NCBI GenBank assembly: GCA_009775375.1
Contig: VSPO01000023.1
Span: 1 to 33,580 of the forward strand
Source: Muribaculaceae bacterium
Lineage (GTDB): Bacteria > Bacteroidota > Bacteroidia > Bacteroidales > Muribaculaceae
Direction of reading: 5' to 3'
DNA length: 33,580 bases
This document shows positions 8,539 through 16,469 of this stretch, piece by piece (positions within the stretch are counted from its first letter, which is position 1; every line of letters starts with the position of its first letter). The notes under the pieces are model-generated. The model had not been told where the DNA came from. It saw only the letters and a list, made by a program, of their open reading frames with translations, and made no database searches. The position numbers were made by a program, and so were the translations under genes.

Positions 8539-10068
8539 ATGGAACGCAGAGTAAGAGTAAGATTCGCTCCATCGCCGACGGGCCCGTTGCATATCGGAGG
8601 CGTGCGTACGGCGTTATACAACTATATCTTCGCCCGCCAGAACGGGGGAGATATGATCCTTCGCATAGAAGACACCGACAGCCGTCGCTTCGTGGCCGGT
8701 GCGGAAGACTATATCAACGAGAGTCTCGCATGGCTCGGAATCGGCATCGACGAGGGCGTGCGCGAAGGGGGAGCCTATGGCCCCTACAAGCAAAGCGAAC
8801 GCAGGGATATCTATAGGGAAAACGTCAAGAAGCTTCTCGACGCCGGAAAGGCTTATATAGCTTTCGACACTCCGGAGGAGCTTGAGGCCGCCCGCCAGAA
8901 CATCCCCAATTTCCAATATGACGCCTCTACGCGCGGCTCGATGAGAAATTCCTTGACCATGAGCAAGGAGGAGACCGAACGTCTGATCGCTGAAGGCGCC
9001 CAATACGTCGTGAGGTTCAAGATCGAGCCTGACAGGGAGGTCAAAGTCAACGACCTTATCCGCGGAGAGGTGGTCATCAACAGCAATATCCTCGACGACA
9101 AGGTGCTATATAAGAGTGCCGACGATCTTCCGACCTATCATCTCGCCAATATCGTAGACGATCATCTGATGGAGGTCAGCCACGTGATCCGCGGCGAGGA
9201 ATGGCTCCCGTCGGCTCCGCTCCACGTGCTTCTTTACGAGGCATTCGGATGGCAGGACACGATGCCGCAGTTCGTGCATCTTCCTTTGCTTCTGAAGCCC
9301 GTAGGCAACGGCAAGCTCTCAAAGCGCGACGGCGACAAGCTCGGATTTCCGGTCTTCCCGCTCGAATGGCACGACCCCGCCAGCGGAGAGGTCTCTTCGG
9401 GCTACAAGGAGAAAGGCTATCTTCCCGAGGCCGTGGTCAATTTCCTTGCTTTGCTCGGATGGAATCCCGGCGACGACAGCGAGCTTATGAACATGGACGA
9501 CCTTATCCGGAAGTTCTCTTTTGCCCATTGCTCGAAGAGCGGCGCCAAGTTTGATTACAAGAAGGGGATATGGTTCAACCATGAATATATTTCCCGGGCC
9601 GACGACGAGACGCTTGCCACGCTTTTGGCCCCTGTGCTTAAGGAGAACGGGGCAGACGGCTATCCGCAAGACTACGTTGCCAAGGCGATAGGGATGGTGA
9701 AAGGCCGCGCCGATCTCGTTCCCGACCTTTGGACCCAGGCGGATTTCTTCTTCAAGGCTCCGGAGGCTTACGCCGAGAAAGACGTGAAGAAGAGATGGAG
9801 CGCCGAGACTCCCCGCATCATGGAGGAACTTATCGGAGTGCTCGACGGCATCGAGGATATGACTTCGGCCAATGCCGAGAAAATCGTGCTCGACTGGATT
9901 GCAGAGAAAGGCTATCATCTGGGCAATGTGATGAACGCTTTCCGTCTTGCCGTTGTGGGGGCTTGCAGGGGTCCTCATATGTTTGACATCACTGAGCTTA
10001 TGCCCAAAGAGGAGGTGAAGGCAAGGATAAGACGGGCAATAGAGACAATACCGACACCAGAAAAATGA
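8539..10068 (+). CDS. gltX: Glutamyl-tRNA synthetase
   Basis: Class I aminoacyl-tRNA synthetase that charges tRNA-Glu (509 residues). The N-terminus has FAPSPTGPLHIGG, holding the HIGH-type motif, and the KMSKS-type motif appears as GKLSKRDGD. The C-terminal helical anticodon-binding part is present to the end. The open frame extends upstream to an ATG at 8476, inside the DUF3256 gene, but family members begin just before RVRFAPSPTG, so I chose the ATG at 8539. The stop overlaps the waaA start (ATGA at 10065-10068), so the two are translationally coupled. Confidence 0.97.
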   Translation: MERRVRVRFAPSPTGPLHIGGVRTALYNYIFARQNGGDMILRIEDTDSRRFVAGAEDYINESLAWLGIGIDEGVREGGAYGPYKQSERRDIYRENVKKLLDAGKAYIAFDTPEELEAARQNIPNFQYDASTRGSMRNSLTMSKEETERLIAEGAQYVVRFKIEPDREVKVNDLIRGEVVINSNILDDKVLYKSADDLPTYHLANIVDDHLMEVSHVIRGEEWLPSAPLHVLLYEAFGWQDTMPQFVHLPLLLKPVGNGKLSKRDGDKLGFPVFPLEWHDPASGEVSSGYKEKGYLPEAVVNFLALLGWNPGDDSELMNMDDLIRKFSFAHCSKSGAKFDYKKGIWFNHEYISRADDETLATLLAPVLKENGADGYPQDYVAKAIGMVKGRADLVPDLWTQADFFFKAPEAYAEKDVKKRWSAETPRIMEELIGVLDGIEDMTSANAEKIVLDWIAEKGYHLGNVMNAFRLAVVGACRGPHMFDITELMPKEEVKARIRRAIETIPTPEK

Positions 10069-11381
10069 GACTTCCTTCGATAAAAGAGTTGAGAGGATTC
10101 CTCGCCGAGGCATTGCGTCAGGCCGTGGAGCAGCCACTCTATTCCATGGGCATTGCAGCCTATCGGCAGGGGGTGAGGCTTGCTGCGCTGCGCAATCCCA
10201 AGGCAAGGAAGCTCAATGAAGGACAATCGGAGATATGGAGCCGGCTCGACAAGGCTATAAAGCCCGGCGACCGATATATATGGCTCCATGCCGCCTCGCT
10301 CGGAGAGTTTGAGCAAGGGCGACCGCTCATAGAGAAAATCCGGAGCATCCATCCTGAATACAAAATCCTTCTGACTTTCTTTTCCCCTTCGGGCTATGAG
10401 GTCAGAAAGAATTATCAGGGGGCCGACTGCGTGTGCTATCTTCCTTTCGACACTCCGAAACGCGTCAGAAAGTTTCTGTATAAGGTCAATCCGGAGATGG
10501 CGATATTCGTCAAATACGAGTTTTGGCGTAATTACCTTCATGAGCTGTGGCGCCGCCAGATTCCGACGTATCTTGTCAGCGCGGTTTTCCGCAAGAACCA
10601 GTTCTTCTTCAAGAAGCGCAGCGCCTGGTATGGGCATTGGCTGAAATGGTATACGCGGATTTTCGTGCAGGATGACAATAGCCGCAGGCTCCTTGAGGGC
10701 ATTGGGATAACGAATGTCGACGTGACAGGCGACACCCGTTTCGACCGCGTGACCGATATTCTTAGGGCGCGGAAGGATATTCCGGAGCTTGACTCTTTTG
10801 TAGGACGCAAGGGCGAGTCCGAAAGGGCTCCGTTTGTCATGATGTTTGGAAGCAGTTGGCCGGAGGACGAAGCTGTATATGGCGACTGGCTCCGAATGAG
10901 AAAAGAGGTGAAGGCCGTAATAGCTCCCCATGAATACGATGAGGCACGTCTGGAGAAACTTAAGGAGATTGTGCCCGGCGAGGTGGTGCTTATGAGCGAA
11001 GTGAAGTCCGACCCGAAGGCTGCCGAAGGGAAACGGGTTATGGTCATTGATTGTTTCGGACTGCTTTCAAGTGCCTACGCCTATGCCGACGCGGCTTATG
11101 TCGGGGGCGGGTTCGGAGTCAGTATCCACAATATCAATGAGGCTGCTGTCTATGGCATTCCGGTTGTCTTTGGTCCGGAAAACGCGAAGTTTATCGAGGC
11201 CCAGGAGCTGAAGACACTTGGAGGCGGACTTGAGGTGGTCAGTGCCGACAGTTTTGCGAGAGTGGCCGACAAGCTTCTTTACGACCGCATGGAGCTCGAC
11301 CAGAGAGGGGAGTGGGCCGGAGAATATATAAAGGAAAAGACAGGGGCGACAGACAAGGTTCTGTCGGTCATAATGAAATGA
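10065..11381 (+). CDS. waaA: 3-deoxy-D-manno-octulosonic acid (Kdo) transferase
   Basis: GT30 glycosyltransferase that moves Kdo from CMP-Kdo onto the lipid A precursor at the cytoplasmic face of the inner membrane (438 residues). Diagnostic stretches are WLHAASLGEFEQ with its active-site Glu, the TFFSPSGYE segment, KYEFWRNY, and the nucleotide-sugar site AYVGGGFGVSIHNINEAAVYGIPVVFGP. The ATGA overlap with gltX supports this start. An internal ATG at 10146 gives a more typical N-terminus (MGIAAYRQGVRL), so about 27 extra residues are uncertain. It is last in the helicase-DUF3256-gltX-waaA run. Confidence 0.93.
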   Translation: MRLPSIKELRGFLAEALRQAVEQPLYSMGIAAYRQGVRLAALRNPKARKLNEGQSEIWSRLDKAIKPGDRYIWLHAASLGEFEQGRPLIEKIRSIHPEYKILLTFFSPSGYEVRKNYQGADCVCYLPFDTPKRVRKFLYKVNPEMAIFVKYEFWRNYLHELWRRQIPTYLVSAVFRKNQFFFKKRSAWYGHWLKWYTRIFVQDDNSRRLLEGIGITNVDVTGDTRFDRVTDILRARKDIPELDSFVGRKGESERAPFVMMFGSSWPEDEAVYGDWLRMRKEVKAVIAPHEYDEARLEKLKEIVPGEVVLMSEVKSDPKAAEGKRVMVIDCFGLLSSAYAYADAAYVGGGFGVSIHNINEAAVYGIPVVFGPENAKFIEAQELKTLGGGLEVVSADSFARVADKLLYDRMELDQRGEWAGEYIKEKTGATDKVLSVIMK

Positions 11382-11444
11382 ACCCAAAATTAATTTTCGA
11401 GAAAATACGAATTTGTGGTTTTGTTTGTTTGGGACTATGACAAA

Positions 11445-11504
11445 TTGAGCATGAAAACAGCGTGCCGACAGAAATTTCTGTCGGCACGCTGTTTTCGTGC
11501 TCAA
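11445..11504. terminator. 60-bp near-perfect palindrome, possibly a bidirectional terminator
   Basis: Arms 11445-11474 and 11475-11504 are reverse complements except for one pair (ATG against ACG next to the outer end). The centre is GAAATTTC, so there is almost no loop. It lies 63 bp after the waaA stop, between convergent genes. Neither side has a strong T-run, so it is not a textbook Rho-independent terminator. It could also be a small mobile or REP-like palindrome, or a cruciform. Confidence 0.5.
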
Positions 11505-11693
11505 AGATGTCTTTTAGGACAAAAAAAATTGATTGTCATCCCGACAACCAATCTTCTGTTAACCTTAAAATCTAATACCATGAAAAACTCGATGCAAAAT
11601 TACAAATTTTTTTTCAAACAATGTTGTATAACATTAAAAAATGTAGTCGCATTAACAAATATTAACATAAAGCTACTTGAAGGCTTAGAAAAG

Positions 11694-11709
11694 AGCTGAT
11701 TTTTCAGCT
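11694..11709 (-). terminator. Terminator of the OmpA lipoprotein gene
   Basis: On the minus strand AGCTGA-AAAA-TCAGCT is followed by CTTTTCT, 45 bp after the stop codon. It is a short stem with a T-rich tail. Confidence 0.55.
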
Positions 11710-11753
11710 TTTGGGGCCATCCGAATATAATGCTAACTACTCCCTGACCCATC

Positions 11754-13742
11754 TCAGAACATTTCATAGTCGATTGAGAGGACCTGGAATTCTGTGCGGC
11801 GGTTGATTTGGTCGGCTGCGTCTTGGTCTTCCGGAGAGAGCGTCTCGATATACTTCTCATCAAGCACGGTGCCTTCGGGGAATTGGGGGAATTCCCGGTT
11901 GATGCGCTTGGTGACGGTCTTGGGTGTGGATTCTCCATATCCCTTTGGAAAAAGCCTGTCGGCTGCGATACCTGCGGATATCAGATAATCGATTACGCTT
12001 TGCGCGCGACGGTTGGAAAGATTGATGTTGTATTCATCCGTGCCCTTGCGATCCGTGTGGGCACCCATCTCTATCGTCACGTTGGGATTCTCACGAAGAA
12101 TTTGCGCCATCTCGTCGAGGGCCGCCTTTGATTCGGGTCGCAGCGTCGCCTTGTCGAAATCATAGAAAATGTTTTCCACCACCTGAGGCTTGTTGATTGC
12201 CGCGAGAATGAAGTCGACGGCATAATCCGCGTCCTCCTCCGCTATGTCGCTCTCAAACTCCTGCTTGACGTTGAGATAACCCGGAGCGCCGGCCTTCATC
12301 ACGTATTTCACGCCCCTGTCGAGATTGAATTTGAAAGAGCCGTCGTCGCGGGCCACCTGCTTCTGGTTGCTGCCATCGTCGCCCACGATTCTGATGATAG
12401 CGTTCGCCACGGGTTCTTCATCCCTGTCGAGCACCCATCCGGAGATCGTGATATGAATGTCGGGAAGCTCGAAACTGTAGATATGGTCATGCCCCTTGGC
12501 GTCGCCACGGTTGGAACTCAGAAAACCTGTCTCTCCGGGGCCGAAGGTTATGCCGAAATCATCGCCCTGGCTGTTGATGGGCAGCCCCATGTTCTCCACG
12601 CTCCAGAAATCGCCTGTGGAGTTTCGTCGCGCCTTGAAGATGTCGAGACCGCCGAATCCCGGATGTCCGTCGGAAGAGAAATAAAGCAGCGAATCCGACC
12701 GCGAATATGGAAACGACTCATTGCCTGGCGTATTGATTCGGCTTCCCATGTTTTCGAGGCTGCCTGCCCGTTCGTTGAGATTGATTCTCCAGATGTCGAG
12801 TCCGCCGAATCCGCCAGGCATGTCGGAGCAGAAATACAGCCATTGTCCGTCGGGCGATACGGAGGGATGACCCACGGCGGAAATAGTGTCGGCCGTAATA
12901 TCAAACTTCTGAGGAGCGCTCCATGAAGCGTCGCTTCGTTTCGAGGTGTAGATTTCCACGGAAGTATCGGAGTTTTCCGAGCGCCTTGCCCGGGTGAGAT
13001 ACATCGTCTGTCCGTCGGGAGAGAAAGAGATTATGCCTTCGTCGGCATCGCTGTTCAGCTCTCCTCCTGCCGGTTCAGGCCTTTGCCAAATGCCTCTTTC
13101 ATTCTTTTTGCTGACGAATATGTCGCCCTTTTTCATCCCCGTGATTTCCGATTTGTTCTCTCCGGTGGCCTTCTCGGAGGTCGACGTAAAATAGAGCTGG
13201 TCGAACTGCTTGTCGAGATACATTGGGGAGAAATCGGCTCTTCTTGTATTAAAGATTTTGGCGTTTCTGACCACGTATCTTGTCGTCGGTTTTCTCTTTG
13301 CGGCAATTGCCATCCTGCATCCGTTGATTCCCTCTTTCGCCAGCTCGTCGTCGCCGCGAAGGGCGAGGAAATCCTCGTAGGCGGTTATCGCCTGGGTATA
13401 TTTCCCGTCGGCTTGCAGGGCGCGTCCAAGATAGTAGAGCGACATTGAATCGGGATACTCATATCTTATGGCGTTGCGGAAAGATGCGGCAGCTTTTGCC
13501 GCCATGTTGAGTTTCGTGTAGCATTTTCCCATTTTGAAGGCTATTTCGCCTCGCAGGGGACGGTCTTCGCGCTTGTTTTTCTTATTATAGACCTGACGGT
13601 AGATTTTCTGGGCGTTGAAATATTCCCCCCTGGCGAGAGCTTCGTCGGCGTCAGAAAGTTTGGCGGTCTTACATGCCGACAGGGCCGACGCCACTACGAC
13701 CATCAGCGACAGGATATAAAAATAGCCATGACTGTTCTTCAT
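11754..13742 (-). CDS. PorE-like OmpA-family lipoprotein (TPR, PD40 propeller, CRD, OmpA)
   Basis: Outer-membrane, peptidoglycan-binding lipoprotein of 662 residues. The chosen start (13742) gives a clean lipoprotein signal (ALSAC at about residues 20-24). The frame extends 18 codons further up without a signal. Domain order is TPR-like helices (about 30-130), a WD40-like PD40 propeller (about 150-400; repeated FSPDGQ, SPDGQWLYF, SSDG motifs), a carboxypeptidase-regulatory-like domain (about 415-490, ISGWVLDRDEEPVANA) and a C-terminal OmpA domain (about 515-650) with MGAHTDRKGTDEYNINLSNRRA. This order matches PorE (PG1058) of the type IX secretion system, but Bacteroidales carry several such proteins, so I call it PorE-like. 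A perfect hairpin covers the start codon. adk lies 96 bp upstream on the same strand. Confidence 0.85.
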   Translation of the reverse strand: MKNSHGYFYILSLMVVVASALSACKTAKLSDADEALARGEYFNAQKIYRQVYNKKNKREDRPLRGEIAFKMGKCYTKLNMAAKAAASFRNAIRYEYPDSMSLYYLGRALQADGKYTQAITAYEDFLALRGDDELAKEGINGCRMAIAAKRKPTTRYVVRNAKIFNTRRADFSPMYLDKQFDQLYFTSTSEKATGENKSEITGMKKGDIFVSKKNERGIWQRPEPAGGELNSDADEGIISFSPDGQTMYLTRARRSENSDTSVEIYTSKRSDASWSAPQKFDITADTISAVGHPSVSPDGQWLYFCSDMPGGFGGLDIWRINLNERAGSLENMGSRINTPGNESFPYSRSDSLLYFSSDGHPGFGGLDIFKARRNSTGDFWSVENMGLPINSQGDDFGITFGPGETGFLSSNRGDAKGHDHIYSFELPDIHITISGWVLDRDEEPVANAIIRIVGDDGSNQKQVARDDGSFKFNLDRGVKYVMKAGAPGYLNVKQEFESDIAEEDADYAVDFILAAINKPQVVENIFYDFDKATLRPESKAALDEMAQILRENPNVTIEMGAHTDRKGTDEYNINLSNRRAQSVIDYLISAGIAADRLFPKGYGESTPKTVTKRINREFPQFPEGTVLDEKYIETLSPEDQDAADQINRRTEFQVLSIDYEMF

Positions 13743-13749
13743 GGCTATT
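13721..13749 (-). promoter_or_regulatory. Hairpin over the start codon of the PorE-like gene
   Basis: AATAGCCATG (13721-13730) and CATGGCTATT (13740-13749) are perfect 10-bp arms around a 9-nt loop. In the minus-strand mRNA the AUG at 13742-13740 sits in the top of the stem, so folding could limit translation. Confidence 0.4.
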
Positions 13750-13838
13750 AAACGGATATCGATCCGTCGATATTGTCTTTCCGGCAATATGGGCATCTGC
13801 CCTGCTTTGTTATGCCAAGACCGCTCTTATGCGAAGGC

Positions 13839-14435
13839 TTATTTTTTCTTACGCTTATTGCCCGTCGTTTTCTCAATCTTGTCGGCGATGTCGTTGAAAA
13901 TGTCGTCAACCACGCCGGAGCCGTTGATCATAAGATATATCCCGTCCTTCGTGTAGTAGTCGCGGAGGGGAGAGGTCTGGTTATGATAGACGTCGAGGCG
14001 CTTTTTGATTGTGTCGAGATTGTCGTCGGCGCGGCCTGTCTCTTTCCCTCGGTTGAGCATCCTTTCCACGAGTTCCTCCTCCGGCACTTCAAGTCCGACC
14101 ACGGCATGGAGGTCGGTGCCGCGTTTGCGCAGCAATTCCTTGAGGGCCTCGGCCTGTGGGATGGTGCGTGGGAAGCCGTCGAAAATGACCCCCTCTTTTC
14201 CTTCCGCATTCTTTTCTAGCACGTCTTCAAGAATGCTGATCATCAGGTCGTCGGGAATCAGCTGACCCTCGGAAATGTATTTCTGGGCGATTTTCCCAAG
14301 TTCGGTTTCACGGTTGATATGGTCGCGGAGCACTTCCCCCGTCGAGATGTGGTGAAGGCCGAATTCATCGATGAGTCTGGCGCTTTGGGTTCCTTTCCCA
14401 CTTCCGGGGGCGCCGAATAAAACTAAGTTGAGCAT
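13839..14435 (-). CDS. adk: Adenylate kinase
   Basis: Converts ATP and AMP to two ADP. The P-loop GAPGSGKGT stands at the N-terminus, with STGEVLRDH and FDGFPRTIPQAEAL (AMP-binding) after it, and a short LID region (GRADDNLDTIKKRL). The start at 14435 places MLNLVLFGAPG first, as in the family; the open frame continues 27 codons upstream without homology. The resulting 198 residues suit the short-LID bacterial type. The C-terminal end is Lys/Arg-rich (KTTGNKRKKK). It follows hpt by 112 bp on the same strand, a purine-metabolism pairing. Confidence 0.96.
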   Translation of the reverse strand: MLNLVLFGAPGSGKGTQSARLIDEFGLHHISTGEVLRDHINRETELGKIAQKYISEGQLIPDDLMISILEDVLEKNAEGKEGVIFDGFPRTIPQAEALKELLRKRGTDLHAVVGLEVPEEELVERMLNRGKETGRADDNLDTIKKRLDVYHNQTSPLRDYYTKDGIYLMINGSGVVDDIFNDIADKIEKTTGNKRKKK

Positions 14436-14547
14436 ATTCCGAATATTTGAATGTCTCGGTGCGGATGTTGCCTTGGTCTGTCTTGAAGTTTGGCTTTGAG
14501 GCTGCATGAAAGACATTTTCAGGGCAATTTTACGCAGTCAGACAAGG

Positions 14548-15090
14548 TTAATCTTTGATTACGTAGATGTCTTTGAGGTTTCTCACTTTTCCGTCGAGGT
14601 CAAGGCCGTATCCGATTATGAATTTGGAAGGAATGGAGAAAGCCACGTAGTCGGGTTTGAAGCCGGTCTTGGAGCTTTCGGGCTTATGGAGGAGGGTCAC
14701 GAATCTAATGGAATTGGGATTGTATTTTTTGAGGTCGTTGACCATCTGTGTTGCCGTCAGACCCGTGTCGACGATGTCTTCGATGATGACCACGTCTCTG
14801 CCGTCGATATCTTCGGTCAGGCCTATCAGCTGTTTCACTTTCCCTGTCGAGGTCAGGCCGCTGTAGCTCGCATATCTGACGAAAGATATGGAGGCATCGT
14901 TCAGCCCCGCTTCCCTAAAGAGGTCGGCGGCGAAAATGAAGGCTCCGTTGAGCACGCAGAGGAAGTGCGGCCTTTTCCCCTGAAGGTCTTTTCGCAGTTC
15001 AGCGGCTATCCTTTCCACTTGCTGGCGGATTTCCTCGCTTGTAATATAAGGTACGAACGTCAGTCCGTCGACTATGACTTTGTCTTCCAT
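14548..15090 (-). CDS. hpt: Hypoxanthine phosphoribosyltransferase
   Basis: Purine-salvage enzyme of 180 residues. It transfers phosphoribose from PRPP to hypoxanthine or guanine. The PRPP-binding loop VVIIEDIVDTGLT is intact, and the N-terminal FLCVLNGAFIFAADL and C-terminal PDYVAFSIPSKFIIGYGLDLD segments fit the family. It is the first gene of an hpt-adk unit, with a consensus-like promoter 26-58 bp upstream of its ATG. Confidence 0.95.
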   Translation of the reverse strand: MEDKVIVDGLTFVPYITSEEIRQQVERIAAELRKDLQGKRPHFLCVLNGAFIFAADLFREAGLNDASISFVRYASYSGLTSTGKVKQLIGLTEDIDGRDVVIIEDIVDTGLTATQMVNDLKKYNPNSIRFVTLLHKPESSKTGFKPDYVAFSIPSKFIIGYGLDLDGKVRNLKDIYVIKD

Positions 15091-15116
15091 TTGTCAACTA
15101 CTAAGAATTAATTCTT

Positions 15117-15148
15117 CAAAATTACAAAATAGCCTCGTAATATGCAAG
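15117..15148 (-). promoter_or_regulatory. Promoter of hpt
   Basis: On the minus strand CTTG (15148-15145), a 20-bp spacer and TAATTTTG (15124-15117) fit the Bacteroidales consensus. The upstream box falls inside the hairpin of the preceding gene's terminator. Confidence 0.55.
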
Positions 15149-15165
15149 GCATATTGCGAGGCTAT
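15129..15165 (-). terminator. Terminator of the T9SS-tail gene
   Basis: Seventeen-bp arms (15129-15145 and 15149-15165; one G-U pair) around a 3-nt loop. On the minus strand the tail is ATTTTGTAATTTT; on the plus strand CCTGTTTTTT follows. It could stop transcription in both directions. Confidence 0.75.
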
Positions 15166-15245
15166 CCTGTTTTTTCTCGTCAAACTGAGATAAAAGCCGT
15201 AATTTAGTCGGTTTTAGAGCATACTATTAGAGTCTCTTCCGACAA

Positions 15246-16370
15246 TTAATGGATTATGAATTTCTTTCCTCCTGCGATGTATATGCCTGAGGGAAGGTTG
15301 CGGATCTGGTCTTTGGTTGCTTTCTTCAAGACAACTATGCCGGAGACGTTGTAGACGTCGAGAAGGGCTTCGCTGTCGTTGATGACTCCGTCGACTGCGG
15401 CCTCGTATTCAGCTTCGCTGACGCATTTCAGCTCTTTGGGAGTGCCCGGCTCAACGGGAAGGAAGGCGGTGTTGGCGGGAATATATTCGAGGTCGTCGGG
15501 AGTTATGAATCCGAGCGAACCGTCGCTGCATATTCCGAGCACGCGCATCGTCTCCGCGTCAAAGCGTATGAAGTTAAGGTGAGCCTTGTTCTCTGTGCTG
15601 GAGAAATACGCTCCTTTAAGCTTGTTGCCGACGGCTTTCTTTCCCTCTCCTCCGATCTCAAGCCTGTTGTCTGAAGGCTTGTCTGACGAGCATTCAAATA
15701 CGACGGGAGTGGATTTTGCCACGACTCCGCTGACTTCCTGCATCAAAGCCATCCCTGCGCCAACAGCTGTCACGGTATAGGCCTTCATTCCTTCCGAGAA
15801 GGTTGCAAACGGGAAGTCTCCGTGCATGGTGGCATAGTGCTTGCCGTTGGATTCAAGAGTAGGCAATACTCCGAAGAAATTGTCGCCCTCCGTCTCCATC
15901 GGATGAATCATCCATTTGCGGAGTTCCCCTTTGGCGCTTGTGACTGCATAAGAAAGGTCGTAGGGGAGAAGTTCGCCGTCGCCAATATATTTTTCAACGC
16001 CTTCGTAGGTGCCGGATGCATAATATAGCTTGTGTCCGTTGTGGGTGCCTGTCTCTCTCAGGTTCAGGTAATGGCCTATGATTTCATAGATGTTAGTGCC
16101 TTGTGCGGATATTGAATACTGATTTCCGTGTGGCTCGATATAGATGATCGAAGCCGGATCGGAGCAAACGGCGTTGAAGTCTTTCTGCAATTTAATGGCC
16201 TGAAGGTCGGCTGTTGTCCCGACAGCGTCGATGCTGCCCTTGTCGTCTACCATAGACGCCCATCTTTCTGTACGTTTGTTTTGCACTCGATAGTAGCCTT
16301 CGCCGGTGAAGTCGGCTTGGACGGAAACGGCGGTCAATGCCGCAATAGTGAGAATAATCGTTTTCTTCAT
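15246..16370 (-). CDS. Secreted protein with T9SS-like C-terminal tail
   Basis: A 374-residue exported protein of unknown function. The signal peptide is clear (MKKTIILTIAALTAVSVQA). The mature N-terminus (GEGYYRVQNKRTERW) resembles the beta-trefoil-like starts seen in many Bacteroidales secreted proteins. The last 40 residues (LDVYNVSGIVVL, then LPSGIYIAGGKKFIIH) match the shape of type IX secretion C-terminal sorting tails: short beta-strands, a Leu-Pro-x-Gly-Ile-Tyr turn and a basic end. I infer export to the cell surface by T9SS; no enzyme motif is visible. A hairpin terminator lies on each side, so it may be its own transcript. Confidence 0.75.
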   Translation of the reverse strand: MKKTIILTIAALTAVSVQADFTGEGYYRVQNKRTERWASMVDDKGSIDAVGTTADLQAIKLQKDFNAVCSDPASIIYIEPHGNQYSISAQGTNIYEIIGHYLNLRETGTHNGHKLYYASGTYEGVEKYIGDGELLPYDLSYAVTSAKGELRKWMIHPMETEGDNFFGVLPTLESNGKHYATMHGDFPFATFSEGMKAYTVTAVGAGMALMQEVSGVVAKSTPVVFECSSDKPSDNRLEIGGEGKKAVGNKLKGAYFSSTENKAHLNFIRFDAETMRVLGICSDGSLGFITPDDLEYIPANTAFLPVEPGTPKELKCVSEAEYEAAVDGVINDSEALLDVYNVSGIVVLKKATKDQIRNLPSGIYIAGGKKFIIH

Positions 16371-16388
16371 CTTGGTTTGATAAAAATT

Positions 16389-16426
16389 AAGTCACACCCG
16401 GTATGGAAATTGTCCGGGTGTGACTT
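16389..16426 (-). terminator. Terminator of the OmpA gene
   Basis: Perfect 13-bp arms (16389-16401 and 16414-16426), with a GC-rich core and a 12-nt loop. On the minus strand the tail is AATTTTTATC. It follows the stop codon by about 43 bp. Confidence 0.8.
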
Positions 16427-16469
16427 TTAATTAACGTGATATCCTTGCGGATATTATAATCGGCATGAA

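Larger units (their letters stand above)
11382..11753. other. Gene-free convergent gap with palindrome and terminator
   Basis: A stretch of 372 bp between waaA (plus) and the OmpA lipoprotein gene (minus). It holds the 60-bp palindrome (11445-11504), AT-rich DNA, and a hairpin at 11694-11709. Short open frames cross it, but they have no supporting family, composition or ribosome site. Confidence 0.6.

Noticed and set aside
11415..11699. A 94-codon frame after waaA.
   Set aside because: It runs through the 60-bp palindrome, which yields the same peptide on the opposite strand, and then through AT-rich DNA. No ribosome site or family supports it.
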